NCBI RefSeq assembly: GCF_008710745.1
Contig: NZ_VYSA01000001.1
Location: forward strand, 1,178,001-1,242,000
Length of the DNA stretch: 64,000 nt
Direction of reading: 5' to 3'
Source: Microbacterium rhizomatis
Lineage (GTDB): Bacteria > Actinomycetota > Actinomycetes > Actinomycetales > Microbacteriaceae
Every line of letters begins with the position of its first letter. Position 1 is the stretch's first letter. The translations under genes were made by a program, and so were the position numbers. Under the pieces are notes generated by a model. The model saw only the letters and a list, made by a program, of their open reading frames with translations, did not search any database and was not told where the DNA came from. Positions 49,891 through 57,727 of this stretch are shown here, in pieces.

Positions 49891-51342
49891 ATGGCTTCTC
49901 TCACCTCCGTGTCGCCCCCCGGCGCCCGCCGCGCCACGCGCGGTGCTCCCGAGCCGGTCGGGCGCCTGCTCGATCCCGAGGTGCGCTCCCGTCCAGCCGT
50001 CGCCTGGAACCTCGCCGCCTCGACCGTGATCTGGTTCACGAGCCTGGTGGTGGTCGCCCTGTGGGTCCACGGCGGTGGAGTGGACGCTGTCCTCGCGCAC
50101 AACGCCGAGACCCTCAACACCCTCGGCCGCCTCAGCGGCCTGATCTCAGCGAACCTCCTCCTCTACCAGGTGCTGCTGATGGCGAGGGTGCCCGTCTTCG
50201 AGCGCGGGTTCGGCCGCGACGGCATCACGCGGATGCACCGGCTCGTCGGGTTCTGGTCCTTCTGGCTGCTCCTCGTGCACATCGTGCTGCAGGTGCTCGG
50301 CTATGCCGCCGTGGCCGACCTGAACCCCTTCGTGCAGCTGTGGCAGTTCATCTGGGATTACCCGGGGATGCTGCTGGCCACGGCGGCCACGATCCTCCTG
50401 GTTCTCGTCGTGATCACCTCCCTCCGCCGGGCGCGGCGCCGCCTGAGATACGAGTCGTGGCACCTCCTGCACCTCTATGGCTACCTCGGCGTCGGACTCG
50501 CGATCCCCCACATGCTGTGGACCGGCGCGGACTTCACCGCCTCGACGCTCGCGACGGTGTACTGGTGGGGGTTGTGGGCGCTGGTGGCCGCATCCGTCCT
50601 CGTCTTCCGCATCGGCGTGCCCCTGTGGCGATCGATGCGGCACGATGTGCGCGTGGTCGCGGTCGAGCGCGACGGGCAGCGCGGGGTCGCGGTGCGCATG
50701 CGGGGCCGTGACATCCAGCGGCTGGGCGCCGCCGCGGGACAGTTCTTCGTGTGGCGCTTCCTCGACGGGCCCGGATGGATGCGGGGGCACCCGTTCTCAC
50801 TCGCTGCGGCCCCCATCGGCAACGAGCTGACGATCTCGGCGCGGCTGGTCGGCGATGGCACGCGGCGCCTCACCACCCTCCGCCGGGGGACGAAGGTCGT
50901 CTTCGAGGGGCCCTACGGCAAGATGACCGGGGCTGTCCGGACGGGGACGAAGCTCCTCATGATCGGCGCCGGCGCCGGCGTCGCCCCCCTCGTGGCGCTC
51001 CTGGAGTCGGAGGCCTACGCCCCCGGCGCCGCGACGCTGCTCACGCGTGACCATGAGGACGCCGACGTGCTGCGGCTCGGGGCGATCCACAACCTCATGC
51101 GCACCCGGGGGGTCCAGTACTACACGCTGAACGGACCCCGTTCCGGAGGCGCGTCGTCGTGGCTCCCTGCCACGCACGCGCAATGGCGAGGAGCTGACCT
51201 GATCAGGCAGCTCGCTCGGGACATCGATGCGTACGACGTGTTCGTGTGCGGACCGATCCCGTGGATGGCGAGCCTGCGCGCCGACCTCCGTCATGCGGGC
51301 GTCGCCGCCGAGCGCATCCACACCGAAGCATTCACCGTCTAG
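49891..51342 (+). CDS. Ferric-reductase-like transmembrane flavocytochrome
   Basis: A 483-residue protein joining a six-helix ferric-reductase/NOX membrane domain (residues about 40-235) to FAD- and NAD-binding domains. Candidate heme ligands are His in MHRLVGFWSFWLLLVHIVLQVLGY and WHLLHLYGYLGVGLAIPHMLW. The FAD-binding motif is HPFSLAAAP and the NAD-binding part is LMIGAGAGVAPLVALLESE, ending CGPIPWMASLRADL. It would pass electrons from cytosolic NAD(P)H across the membrane. It is followed after 12 bp by an FMN-binding protein and then apbE, so the three probably act as one chain. Confidence 0.88.
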   Translation: MASLTSVSPPGARRATRGAPEPVGRLLDPEVRSRPAVAWNLAASTVIWFTSLVVVALWVHGGGVDAVLAHNAETLNTLGRLSGLISANLLLYQVLLMARVPVFERGFGRDGITRMHRLVGFWSFWLLLVHIVLQVLGYAAVADLNPFVQLWQFIWDYPGMLLATAATILLVLVVITSLRRARRRLRYESWHLLHLYGYLGVGLAIPHMLWTGADFTASTLATVYWWGLWALVAASVLVFRIGVPLWRSMRHDVRVVAVERDGQRGVAVRMRGRDIQRLGAAAGQFFVWRFLDGPGWMRGHPFSLAAAPIGNELTISARLVGDGTRRLTTLRRGTKVVFEGPYGKMTGAVRTGTKLLMIGAGAGVAPLVALLESEAYAPGAATLLTRDHEDADVLRLGAIHNLMRTRGVQYYTLNGPRSGGASSWLPATHAQWRGADLIRQLARDIDAYDVFVCGPIPWMASLRADLRHAGVAAERIHTEAFTV

Positions 51343-51354
51343 GAACGAGGCGAC

Positions 51355-51915
51355 ATGAAGAAGATCATCTACGGCATCCTCGCCACGATCAGCGGGCTCG
51401 TGCTGCTGTTCAGCTACCGGACCTCGCTCGGCGAGACGGTCGCGGCCGACATCGCGCCGGTATCGGGATCCACCACGACGACGGCGAAGCCCGGCGCTGC
51501 CCCGACGCCCGCACCGACGACGTCCGCGGCCCCGTCGCCGTCGCCGTCCGCATCGTCGACACCATCGGCATCCGCGTCCGCATCCGCGTCCGCATCCGCA
51601 TCGGCATCCGCGCCGGCTGCGTCGGCCTCTGGGCTGAAGGACGGCACGTTCACCGGCTCCGCCGTCAACACGCGTTACGGGCCGGTGGCCGTGCAGATCA
51701 CCGTGTCGGGCGGCGCGATCACCGATGTGCAGGTGCCGGAGTACCCGAACGGCGACTCACGCGATCGTCAGATCAACTCGATCGCGCTGCCGCGGCTCGT
51801 GTCCGAGACCCTCAGCGCGCAGAACGCGCAGATCGACATGGTCTCCGGAGCGACCTACACGAGCGAGGGCTACGTGCAGTCGCTCCAGAGCGCCCTCGAT
51901 CGGGCGAAGGCATGA
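51355..51915 (+). CDS. FMN-binding domain protein, covalently flavinylated (predicted), membrane-anchored
   Basis: A 186-residue protein. An N-terminal hydrophobic helix (IIYGILATISGLVLLFSY) acts as anchor or uncleaved signal. A Ser/Pro/Ala/Thr linker with a Ser-Ala repeat (residues about 65-90) follows. The FMN-binding domain begins at KDGTFTGSAVNTRYGPVAVQI. The flavinylation motif D-x-x-S-G-A-T is DMVSGATYTSEG, in which the Thr would carry FMN attached by ApbE, encoded next door. The ATGA at its stop overlaps the apbE start. The domain is extracytoplasmic, so it would accept electrons from the flavocytochrome. Confidence 0.9.
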   Translation: MKKIIYGILATISGLVLLFSYRTSLGETVAADIAPVSGSTTTTAKPGAAPTPAPTTSAAPSPSPSASSTPSASASASASASASASAPAASASGLKDGTFTGSAVNTRYGPVAVQITVSGGAITDVQVPEYPNGDSRDRQINSIALPRLVSETLSAQNAQIDMVSGATYTSEGYVQSLQSALDRAKA

Positions 51916-52757
51916 GCGGGCAGGGCTTCGCCCGCTGGGCATGGGCGGAGGACATCATGGGAACGACCGTGAGCATCCACGTGATCACGCGAGCCGGATC
52001 GCCACGGGCCGGATCGGAGGCAGCGAGGGCATGCTTCGCCCACCTACGCGAGATCGACCGCGTGTTCTCGACCTACCGATCTGAGTCGGACGTGTCTCGC
52101 CTGCGCGGCGGCGCACCCCTCGATGAGCTCGACCCGCGCGTGCGCGACGTCGCCGACGCGTGCGACGCGTGGGAGATCGCGTCGCGGGGGCGCTTCACCG
52201 CGTACGCGGGGCACTCGTTCGACCCGAGCGGGTACGTGAAGGGCTGGGCGGTCGAGGCCGCCGCCCGGCAGCACCTGGCGCCCCTCATCGCGACCCCCGG
52301 GGTGGTCGCCGCCGGCATCAACGCCGGCGGAGACATGCAGCTGTTCACGTCGGATGCCTCGGACTGGCGCTGGTCGGTCGGCATCGCCGACCCGCACCGC
52401 CCCGGCACGATCGTCGCGACGCTCGAGGTCGTCGACGGTGCCGTCGCCACGTCCGGCACCGCCGAACGGGGCACGCACATCATCGACCCGCGGACCGGCG
52501 CTGCCGCGACCTCGGTCGCGAGCGCCACCGTCGTTGCCGATTCGCTCACCGCCGCCGACGTCTGGGCGACGGTCGCCGTCGTGGCGGGGGCCGACGACCT
52601 GTCGTGGATCGCGGATGCGTCGACCCGCACGGGCATCGTGATCTCAGCGTCGGGCGCCGTCCGGCGTTGGACCGGTGCCACCGAGATCGAGGTCGGGATG
52701 GTGGACGCGGGTCGCGCTCACCTCACGTCGATGCCGCTCAGCTCGAGGGCAGCGTGA
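51912..52757 (+). CDS. apbE: FAD:protein FMN transferase
   Basis: A 281-residue enzyme that transfers FMN from FAD to a threonine of target proteins. Signature motifs: MGTTVSIHV, DPSGYVKGWAVEAAARQ, AAGINAGGDMQLF and TSGTAERGTHIIDPRTG. No lipoprotein signal is seen, so unlike E. coli ApbE it may act in the cytoplasm or be exported by another route. The ATG overlaps the stop of the FMN-binding protein gene (ATGA), tying enzyme to substrate. The 3' end overlaps the convergent histidine kinase gene by 20 bp. Confidence 0.9.
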   Translation: MSGQGFARWAWAEDIMGTTVSIHVITRAGSPRAGSEAARACFAHLREIDRVFSTYRSESDVSRLRGGAPLDELDPRVRDVADACDAWEIASRGRFTAYAGHSFDPSGYVKGWAVEAAARQHLAPLIATPGVVAAGINAGGDMQLFTSDASDWRWSVGIADPHRPGTIVATLEVVDGAVATSGTAERGTHIIDPRTGAAATSVASATVVADSLTAADVWATVAVVAGADDLSWIADASTRTGIVISASGAVRRWTGATEIEVGMVDAGRAHLTSMPLSSRAA

Positions 52758-53739
52758 GCAGGAAGGTCGTGCCCTCAGCGGATGTCTGCTCCACGGCGAT
52801 CGAGCCGTGGTAGCGCGTCGCGACCTCCCGCACGAGCGACAGGCCGAGACCGAACCCTCGGCGTCTGCCCGTCTCGCCGGAACGCGCAAACCGCTCGAAG
52901 ATCCGCTCGAGGTCCTCCGGCCGGATGCCCCCGCCGCGATCGCTCACCCGGATCTCGACGCGGTGGTCGGCACGAGCGACCGTGACCTCGATGGCACTCC
53001 CGGTCGGCGCGTGCTGGATCGCGTTGTCGATGAGGGCCACGCAGAGCCGCGTGAGTGTCACGGCGGGAATCATCGCCGTCGCGCCGGCACCCGCCGTTCC
53101 CTTCGCCGGCGCGACATCGATGACCACCGATCGGTCCGCGGCGATCGGCTGGAGCGATCTGGCCGCGGTCGCCGCGCACTCGGCGGGATCGGCCGCCTCG
53201 CCGACCGGCGCCGAGTCGGCCTCCGCCGACAGCAGGAGGTCGGTGAGCACATCGTCCATCTGCGCCGCGTTGCGACGCAGATCGAGGATGGTCTCGTCGA
53301 TCGGCTCGTCGCGTGCGTGCCGTCTCTGCAGGATCTGGATGCGGCTGGTCAGCGCCGTCAGAGGTGTGCGCAGCTCGTGGCTGGCGTCGGACACGAAGTT
53401 GCGCTGCAGGGTCAGCGCCTCCGCGAGCGGGCGCACGGAGCGTCGCGCGGCGAACCAGGCCACCACCCCGAGCAGCACCACGCCGATGATGCCCAGCACG
53501 ATCACGACCGGCACGACGCGATCGACGTCCACGATCACGTGGTCCCCGTCGGGCACGCGTTCGCCCCCTCCTCCACCCGCTCCTCCGCCGCCATCGCGCT
53601 CGGGCCGGGACGTCAGCAGAATGACGCCGACGAGGATCGCGACCCCCGCGGCGATGACGACCGCCGAGGCCGCCCCCACCCACAGCCCGATGCGTCTGGC
53701 CGTTCGACGCACCCGATGGGCGTCGTCGACGTCGCTCAC
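52738..53739 (-). CDS. Sensor histidine kinase
   Basis: A 333-residue two-component sensor. Two transmembrane helices (about residues 19-42 and 76-97) enclose a very short extracytoplasmic loop of about 33 residues that includes a Gly-rich run. There is no HAMP domain. The phosphoacceptor is His121 in FVSDASHELRTPLTAL. ATPase boxes are N (ALIDNAIQHAPTG), G1 (VSDRGGGIRPED), F (FERFAR) and G2 (GFGLGLSLV). The short sensor loop suggests a signal in the membrane, or from a partner protein. GTG start overlaps the response regulator stop (GTGA). It is convergent with apbE and may regulate the redox operon. Confidence 0.92.
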   Translation of the reverse strand: MSDVDDAHRVRRTARRIGLWVGAASAVVIAAGVAILVGVILLTSRPERDGGGGAGGGGGERVPDGDHVIVDVDRVVPVVIVLGIIGVVLLGVVAWFAARRSVRPLAEALTLQRNFVSDASHELRTPLTALTSRIQILQRRHARDEPIDETILDLRRNAAQMDDVLTDLLLSAEADSAPVGEAADPAECAATAARSLQPIAADRSVVIDVAPAKGTAGAGATAMIPAVTLTRLCVALIDNAIQHAPTGSAIEVTVARADHRVEIRVSDRGGGIRPEDLERIFERFARSGETGRRRGFGLGLSLVREVATRYHGSIAVEQTSAEGTTFLLTLPSS

Positions 53740-54425
53740 GTCGGAACGCCGATCCGGTATCCCATTCCGCGGACGGTCTCGATGATCTCCGGCACCGATT
53801 TGCGGCGGACGTAGTGCACGTACGTGTCGACCGACCCCGGCGAGTCTCCCGCAGCGAACACGGCGCCGACGAGCTCTTCCCGCGAGAACACGTGTTCCGG
53901 GCTGCGACTGAGCACATCCAGCAGCGACGACTCCGTGGGGGTCAGCGCGACGCGCAGGCCCGTCGGCGAATGCAGGACTCCCGAGCGCGGGACGAAGAGC
54001 CAGTCGCCGAGGTGGCGCCGCTCGCCCTCGGCGCGGTATCCGCGCACGAGCGCTCGGAGTCGGGCCAGGAGCTCTTCGAAGTCGAAGGGCTTGACGAGGT
54101 AGTCGTTGGCCCCGGCATCCAGCCCCTCGACCCGGTCACTCACGCCGCCGAGCGCGGTGAGCAGGAGGATGGGTGTCGTGATGCGCGCGGTGCGCACCGC
54201 CGCGACCAGGGCGACTCCGTCCATCCCGGGGAGCCTCCGGTCGATCACCATGACGTCGTAGTTCTCTCGCAGCGCAGTGGTGAGAGCCGCCGCACCATCT
54301 GCGAGATGATCGACGTCGTAGACCTCGGAAAGGACCTCGGTCACCATGCCGGCGATCTCCGCGTCATCCTCGACATACAGGAGTCGTGGCAGCAGGCTCC
54401 GCCGTGCGCTCACGTCGGCCCCCAT
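53736..54425 (-). CDS. OmpR/PhoB-type response regulator
   Basis: A 229-residue DNA-binding response regulator. Receiver domain: phosphoacceptor Asp62 in VMVIDRRLPGMDG, with acidic pair LLYVEDDAEIA and the Lys in VKPFDFEELLA. The C-terminal winged helix is about residues 130-229 (HSPTGLRVALTPTESSLLDVLSRSPEHVFSREELV, SVDTYVHYVRRK). ATG 54425 is used; GTG 54413 with a GGGGG upstream is possible. It precedes the histidine kinase gene on the same strand. The upstream region is shared with the divergent VIT1 transporter gene and carries an inverted repeat that may be an operator. Confidence 0.93.
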   Translation of the reverse strand: MGADVSARRSLLPRLLYVEDDAEIAGMVTEVLSEVYDVDHLADGAAALTTALRENYDVMVIDRRLPGMDGVALVAAVRTARITTPILLLTALGGVSDRVEGLDAGANDYLVKPFDFEELLARLRALVRGYRAEGERRHLGDWLFVPRSGVLHSPTGLRVALTPTESSLLDVLSRSPEHVFSREELVGAVFAAGDSPGSVDTYVHYVRRKSVPEIIETVRGMGYRIGVPT

Positions 54426-54482
54426 TCCGTCGGTCGTCTGCACCCGTTGATCACAGCCGATCCGTTCCCAGACCACTCTAAG

Positions 54483-54511
54483 GAGACCAGCCTCCCTCGT
54501 GAGGCGGTCTC
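54483..54511. promoter_or_regulatory. Inverted repeat in the divergent response-regulator/VIT1 region
   Basis: gagaccagcctc (54483-54494) and gaggcggtctc (54501-54511) pair with one bulged base around a 6-nt spacer. The position, 60 bp from each start, suits an operator for the response regulator or a metal sensor, but no protein is known to bind here. Confidence 0.3.
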
Positions 54512-54575
54512 GTGGCCGGACCGCTCGTCCTGTTGAATTGTCCTACCGCCCGACCTCGCAGATGGAGATCCGATC

Positions 54576-55301
54576 ATGAGCGACCCCGTTCCGATTGCAC
54601 ACGTCGGCGAACCGCATCGAGAGGGGCTCGCGCAGCGCCTGAACTGGCTTCGTGCGGGCGTGCTCGGCGCGAATGACGGCATCGTGTCGGTCGCCGCGAT
54701 CGTGGTCGGCGTGGCCGGTGCGACGAGCGACATCTCTCCCATCCTCACGGCAGGCGTCGCCGGGCTCGTCGGCGGCGCCGTCTCGATGGCCCTCGGCGAG
54801 TACGTCTCGGTGAGCAGTCAGAGCGACAGTGAGCGCGCCCTCATCGCCAAGGAGAAGCGGGAGCTGGCGGAGATGCCCGACGAGGAGCTGGAGGAACTCG
54901 CCGGCCTGTACGAGGCGAAGGGGCTTCGCCCCGAGACGGCCCGCCAGGTCGCCGTCGAGCTCACCGCGCATGACGCCGTCGCCGCGCACCTGTCCGCCGA
55001 GCTCAACATCGACGAGACAGACGTCGTCAGCCCCTGGCATGCCGCCGGAGCATCGGCCGTCGCCTTCACGATCGGTGCCCTGCTCCCCCTCCTGGCGATC
55101 CTCCTCCCCCCGGCGGAGTGGCGGGTCCCTGCGACGTTCATCGCTGTGCTGGTCGCGCTGGCCCTGACCGGGTGGATCTCTGCGCGCCTCGGCGGCAGCT
55201 CTACGGCCAAATCAGTCCTCCGCGTCGTGATCGGGGGTGCGATCGCGCTTGTCGCGACATATGGCATCGGCACCTTGCTCGGGGCGACCGGCATCGCCTA
55301 G
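54576..55301 (+). CDS. VIT1/CCC1-family iron/manganese transporter
   Basis: A 241-residue membrane protein of the VIT family, which moves Fe2+ or Mn2+ out of the cytoplasm. The family entry motif LNWLRAGVLGANDGIVSVAAIVVGVAGA is at residues 22-50, and the second helix has GGAVSMALGEYVSVSSQSDSE. The long cytoplasmic acidic loop ([25 protein letters not shown]) is the predicted metal-binding domain. Three C-terminal helices follow. It is next to a SOUL heme protein and faces away from the two-component genes. Confidence 0.92.
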   Translation: MSDPVPIAHVGEPHREGLAQRLNWLRAGVLGANDGIVSVAAIVVGVAGATSDISPILTAGVAGLVGGAVSMALGEYVSVSSQSDSERALIAKEKRELAEMPDEELEELAGLYEAKGLRPETARQVAVELTAHDAVAAHLSAELNIDETDVVSPWHAAGASAVAFTIGALLPLLAILLPPAEWRVPATFIAVLVALALTGWISARLGGSSTAKSVLRVVIGGAIALVATYGIGTLLGATGIA

Positions 55302-55376
55302 TCGATCCCATCCCATCCCAGGACGTGACGTGACGTGGGCATCTGAGCCGGCCGAATCCAGAGAATCGAGATCCCG

Positions 55377-55964
55377 ATGACCGAGCAGCAGCCCTACGAC
55401 GTCGTCCGCGACTACGGCACGTTCGAGACGCGTCGCTATCCGGAGCACGTCCTCGCGGAGGTGACAGTGGAAGGCCCGTTCGAGTCGGCGGGAAATCGTG
55501 CGTTCGGGCTTCTCTTCGGCTACATCACGGGAGCCAACGCCACGCGCACGAAGATCGCCATGACCGCGCCCGTTCTCCAGAGCAGTAGCGATCTCATGAT
55601 CGACGGCGTCCGCCGCTCGCCGGACATCGAGGACGTTTCGGCTCCTTCGGGGCCCGAGCGCTACCGGGTCGCGTTCGTGCTCCCCGCGACATTGACGGCA
55701 GCCTCCGCTCCCGTCCCCGCAGACTCGACGGTTCAGCTGCGCACCGTGCCCGAATCCGTCGTCGCCGCGGCGCGGTTCAGCGGAAGCTGGAGCGCAGCCC
55801 GCTATGGCGCTCACCGGGAGAAGCTGCGCGCAGACGTGCGAGCGGCCGGCCTGACGGCGATAGGCCCCGACATCTCCGCCCGCTTCGATCCGCCCTTCAT
55901 GCCCGCGTTCCTGCGTCACAATGAAGTTCTTCTCGAAGTGGACCCTTCGACCTCGTCGGCCTGA
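55377..55964 (+). CDS. SOUL-family heme-binding protein
   Basis: A 195-residue protein of the SOUL/HBP family, which binds heme or related tetrapyrroles. Family signatures are YDVVRDYGTFETRRYPEHVLAEV, AFGLLFGYITGAN, KIAMTAPVLQ and the C-terminal RFDPPFMPAFLRHNEVLLEV. No signal peptide is seen. It lies 75 bp behind the VIT1 gene on the same strand, in a gap with short tandem repeats (gacgtgacgtgacgtg). Its placement with a ferric reductase and an iron exporter suggests a shared iron/heme theme, by neighbourhood only. Confidence 0.88.
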   Translation: MTEQQPYDVVRDYGTFETRRYPEHVLAEVTVEGPFESAGNRAFGLLFGYITGANATRTKIAMTAPVLQSSSDLMIDGVRRSPDIEDVSAPSGPERYRVAFVLPATLTAASAPVPADSTVQLRTVPESVVAAARFSGSWSAARYGAHREKLRADVRAAGLTAIGPDISARFDPPFMPAFLRHNEVLLEVDPSTSSA

Positions 55965-56016
55965 ACACGATCGGCCTCATCGGGTTCACCTCCGCGGTGC
56001 CGTCGAGCCGAGGGAT

Positions 56017-56916
56017 CTAGGGGGCGGCGCGCTCGATCGCCGTCGCGAGCTTCTTACGGGCTGGACGCACGGCGCGCAATCTCTCGTCAGCGAAGGCGCG
56101 GGCACGAGCGTCGAGCTCGTCGTAGACGAGCGTGCCCTCGCCGGCTCGACCAGCAAGGGTGCGGGCCTGATCGATGCGGTCGGCGAGCAAGACGGCATCC
56201 CGGTGATCCCCGAGTGCCGACTGGATGCGGTGCGCAGCCTTGGCGACCGCGCGCAGGGAATCGCCGAAGATCCCCGGCGGATCGGTCATCGCGCCCTCGA
56301 TCGCGTGCGCCACCCGCCGAGCCCGCTTCCGCACGGCATGCTGCACGTGCAATGACGCCGTCGGTCGCTTGGCTTCCCGCACCACCCGCTCGGCCTCGTC
56401 GATCAGAAGAATCCGGAGGGTCGTGCCCGGCTCCGCCGCGGCGGCCGAGAGCGGTGGGTCGGCGGCGAATTCATGCAGCCGTCGGCGCATCTGCCTCAGC
56501 CTCTCCAGATCGTGGATCTCGACGACACGATGGTGTGCGGCGAGCGTGGCATCCCGCACGGGCGCTGCCAGGCGTGTGGACACGCGCGCATCCGAGGCGG
56601 CGGCATCCACGTCGGCGACGAGCGCATCGGCGAGCTGAGCGGCGACCTCGTGGTCACGCACGACGCCGAGCGCGGTCCCCCATTCCTGTAGGGACCTGCG
56701 CAGTTCCTTCACCGCGAAGGGATCGAACAGGTCGCGGAAGACGCCGAGCACACTGCGGAGTCGGCGCACGATGGTCCTGTGCTGATGCACTCCGTCGAGC
56801 TCGCCCGCCAGCGCCGCCGATTCGGTCTGGTCGAAACTCTGCACCAGGTCGCGCAACGCGGCGGTCACCACGTCGCCCGCTGTCGGTTCAGATGCTGCCG
56901 CTTTGCCCACGGTCAC
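56017..56916 (-). CDS. CHAD-domain protein
   Basis: A 299-residue helical protein of the CHAD (conserved histidine alpha-helical) family. The paired positive surfaces include HQHRTIVRRLRSVLGVFRDLFDP, LGVVRDHEVAAQLADAL, KRARRVAHAIEGAMTDPP and ALGDHRDAVLLADRI. The domain binds polyphosphate in studied cases, and is often linked to CYTH-type triphosphatases or phosphate metabolism; none is near. GTG start at 56916. It is convergent with the SOUL gene and is the last chromosomal-backbone gene before the accessory island. Confidence 0.88.
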   Translation of the reverse strand: MTVGKAAASEPTAGDVVTAALRDLVQSFDQTESAALAGELDGVHQHRTIVRRLRSVLGVFRDLFDPFAVKELRRSLQEWGTALGVVRDHEVAAQLADALVADVDAAASDARVSTRLAAPVRDATLAAHHRVVEIHDLERLRQMRRRLHEFAADPPLSAAAAEPGTTLRILLIDEAERVVREAKRPTASLHVQHAVRKRARRVAHAIEGAMTDPPGIFGDSLRAVAKAAHRIQSALGDHRDAVLLADRIDQARTLAGRAGEGTLVYDELDARARAFADERLRAVRPARKKLATAIERAAP

Positions 56917-57065
56917 CCCTCCCTCGCTGGTTCTTCATGTGCGACGGCCCCAGCCATTGCGGGACCGGTCAGTGGTTCTCTGCGTTCTCCATCGATCCAC
57001 CGTATGCAGGTGGGCCCGCCACGAGAAGGGCGCGATCGGTGATGCCGCACGCCGCCGACGTCGCA

Positions 57066-57130
57066 CCGCCCACCCGACGCGACACGCCCTCCGCCGCACT
57101 CAAGAAGGGCGCATGGTGACGGGTGAGCGG
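57066..57130. repeat. 65-bp imperfect palindrome, copy C
   Basis: Arms of 24 bp (57066-57089 and 57107-57130) enclose a 17-nt spacer. The left arm contains acccgacgcgacacgccc and the right ends gacgggtgagcgg, matching copies A and B 20 kb away. This copy is the most diverged in its right arm. Confidence 0.75.
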
Positions 57131-57359
57131 GTGGCAGGCAGCGGCGGACGGAGGGCAGGACGGCGAGACTCCGATGTAGAACTGCCACGGTCAACGCTCC
57201 CGTCCTGACTATGCGGATCAGCACGGGTCCTCGCGCTGAGGTCATGGACTCGAGTGATGTCGGAACCGCAAGGCCGGGGCCAGCCGGGTCGTTCAGATCG
57301 TTTGCCCGCACATTCGTCACGGCTGCTTCGCGCGTCGTCGCCCGGCTGCGCCCATCATT

Positions 57360-57421
57360 AAATCAATGAAACTTGATCTAAATAGGCTTTAGATCAAGCT
57401 TCTTTGATCTAACATTGATTT
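57360..57421 (+). promoter_or_regulatory. hipBA operator and promoter region with nested palindromes
   Basis: An inner perfect 11-bp palindrome cttgatctaaa (57372-57382) / tttagatcaag (57388-57398) sits inside an outer 9-bp palindrome aaatcaatg (57360-57368) / cattgattt (57413-57421). A third half-site ttgatcta lies at 57404-57411. The region is AT-rich and ends at the hipB ATG, so HipB or HipBA binding would block transcription or the start site. Confidence 0.65.
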
Positions 57422-57727
57422 ATGTCAATCACTCCCATCCCCGTCAAGCGGTCTATGCGAACGATCGGACAGAACCTTGCGAGCCAGCGAAAGCTGCTGG
57501 GACTAACCGCGAGAATGATTGCTGAGCGCGCCGGAACCACGCCGCAGACGATAAGCAAGCTTGAGAACGGCGACGGCACGACCCTTGAGATCACGCTACG
57601 CGTCATGCGAGTCCTGGGGCTGATGGATGCCGTCGTAGCCGCCAGCGATCCGTTCAGTACCGAGCGTGGCCGACTGATGGTAGACGAAAGGCTTCCCGAA
57701 CGAGTGCGCGTTCGTAGCGATGACTGA
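57422..57727 (+). CDS. HipB-like XRE-family antitoxin/transcriptional regulator
   Basis: A 101-residue protein with a helix-turn-helix of the XRE type (LASQRKLLGLTARMIAERAGTTPQTISKLENGDG, residues about 20-55). It would neutralise the adjacent HipA-like kinase and repress the operon through the palindromes just upstream. Its stop overlaps the start of the hipA gene by 8 bases, as expected for co-translation. Its base composition is lower in GC than the backbone, as is that of its neighbour. Confidence 0.88.
   Translation: MSITPIPVKRSMRTIGQNLASQRKLLGLTARMIAERAGTTPQTISKLENGDGTTLEITLRVMRVLGLMDAVVAASDPFSTERGRLMVDERLPERVRVRSDD

Larger units (their letters stand above)
56917..57421. other. 505-bp intergenic region at the edge of the accessory island
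   Basis: No gene is supported. The left part (to about 57060) is GC-rich and unassigned; the minus-strand frame in this stretch has no recognisable product. The 65-bp palindrome copy C lies at 57066-57130. From about 57350 the composition turns abruptly AT-rich up to the hipB start, where the operator palindromes are. Confidence 0.7.
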
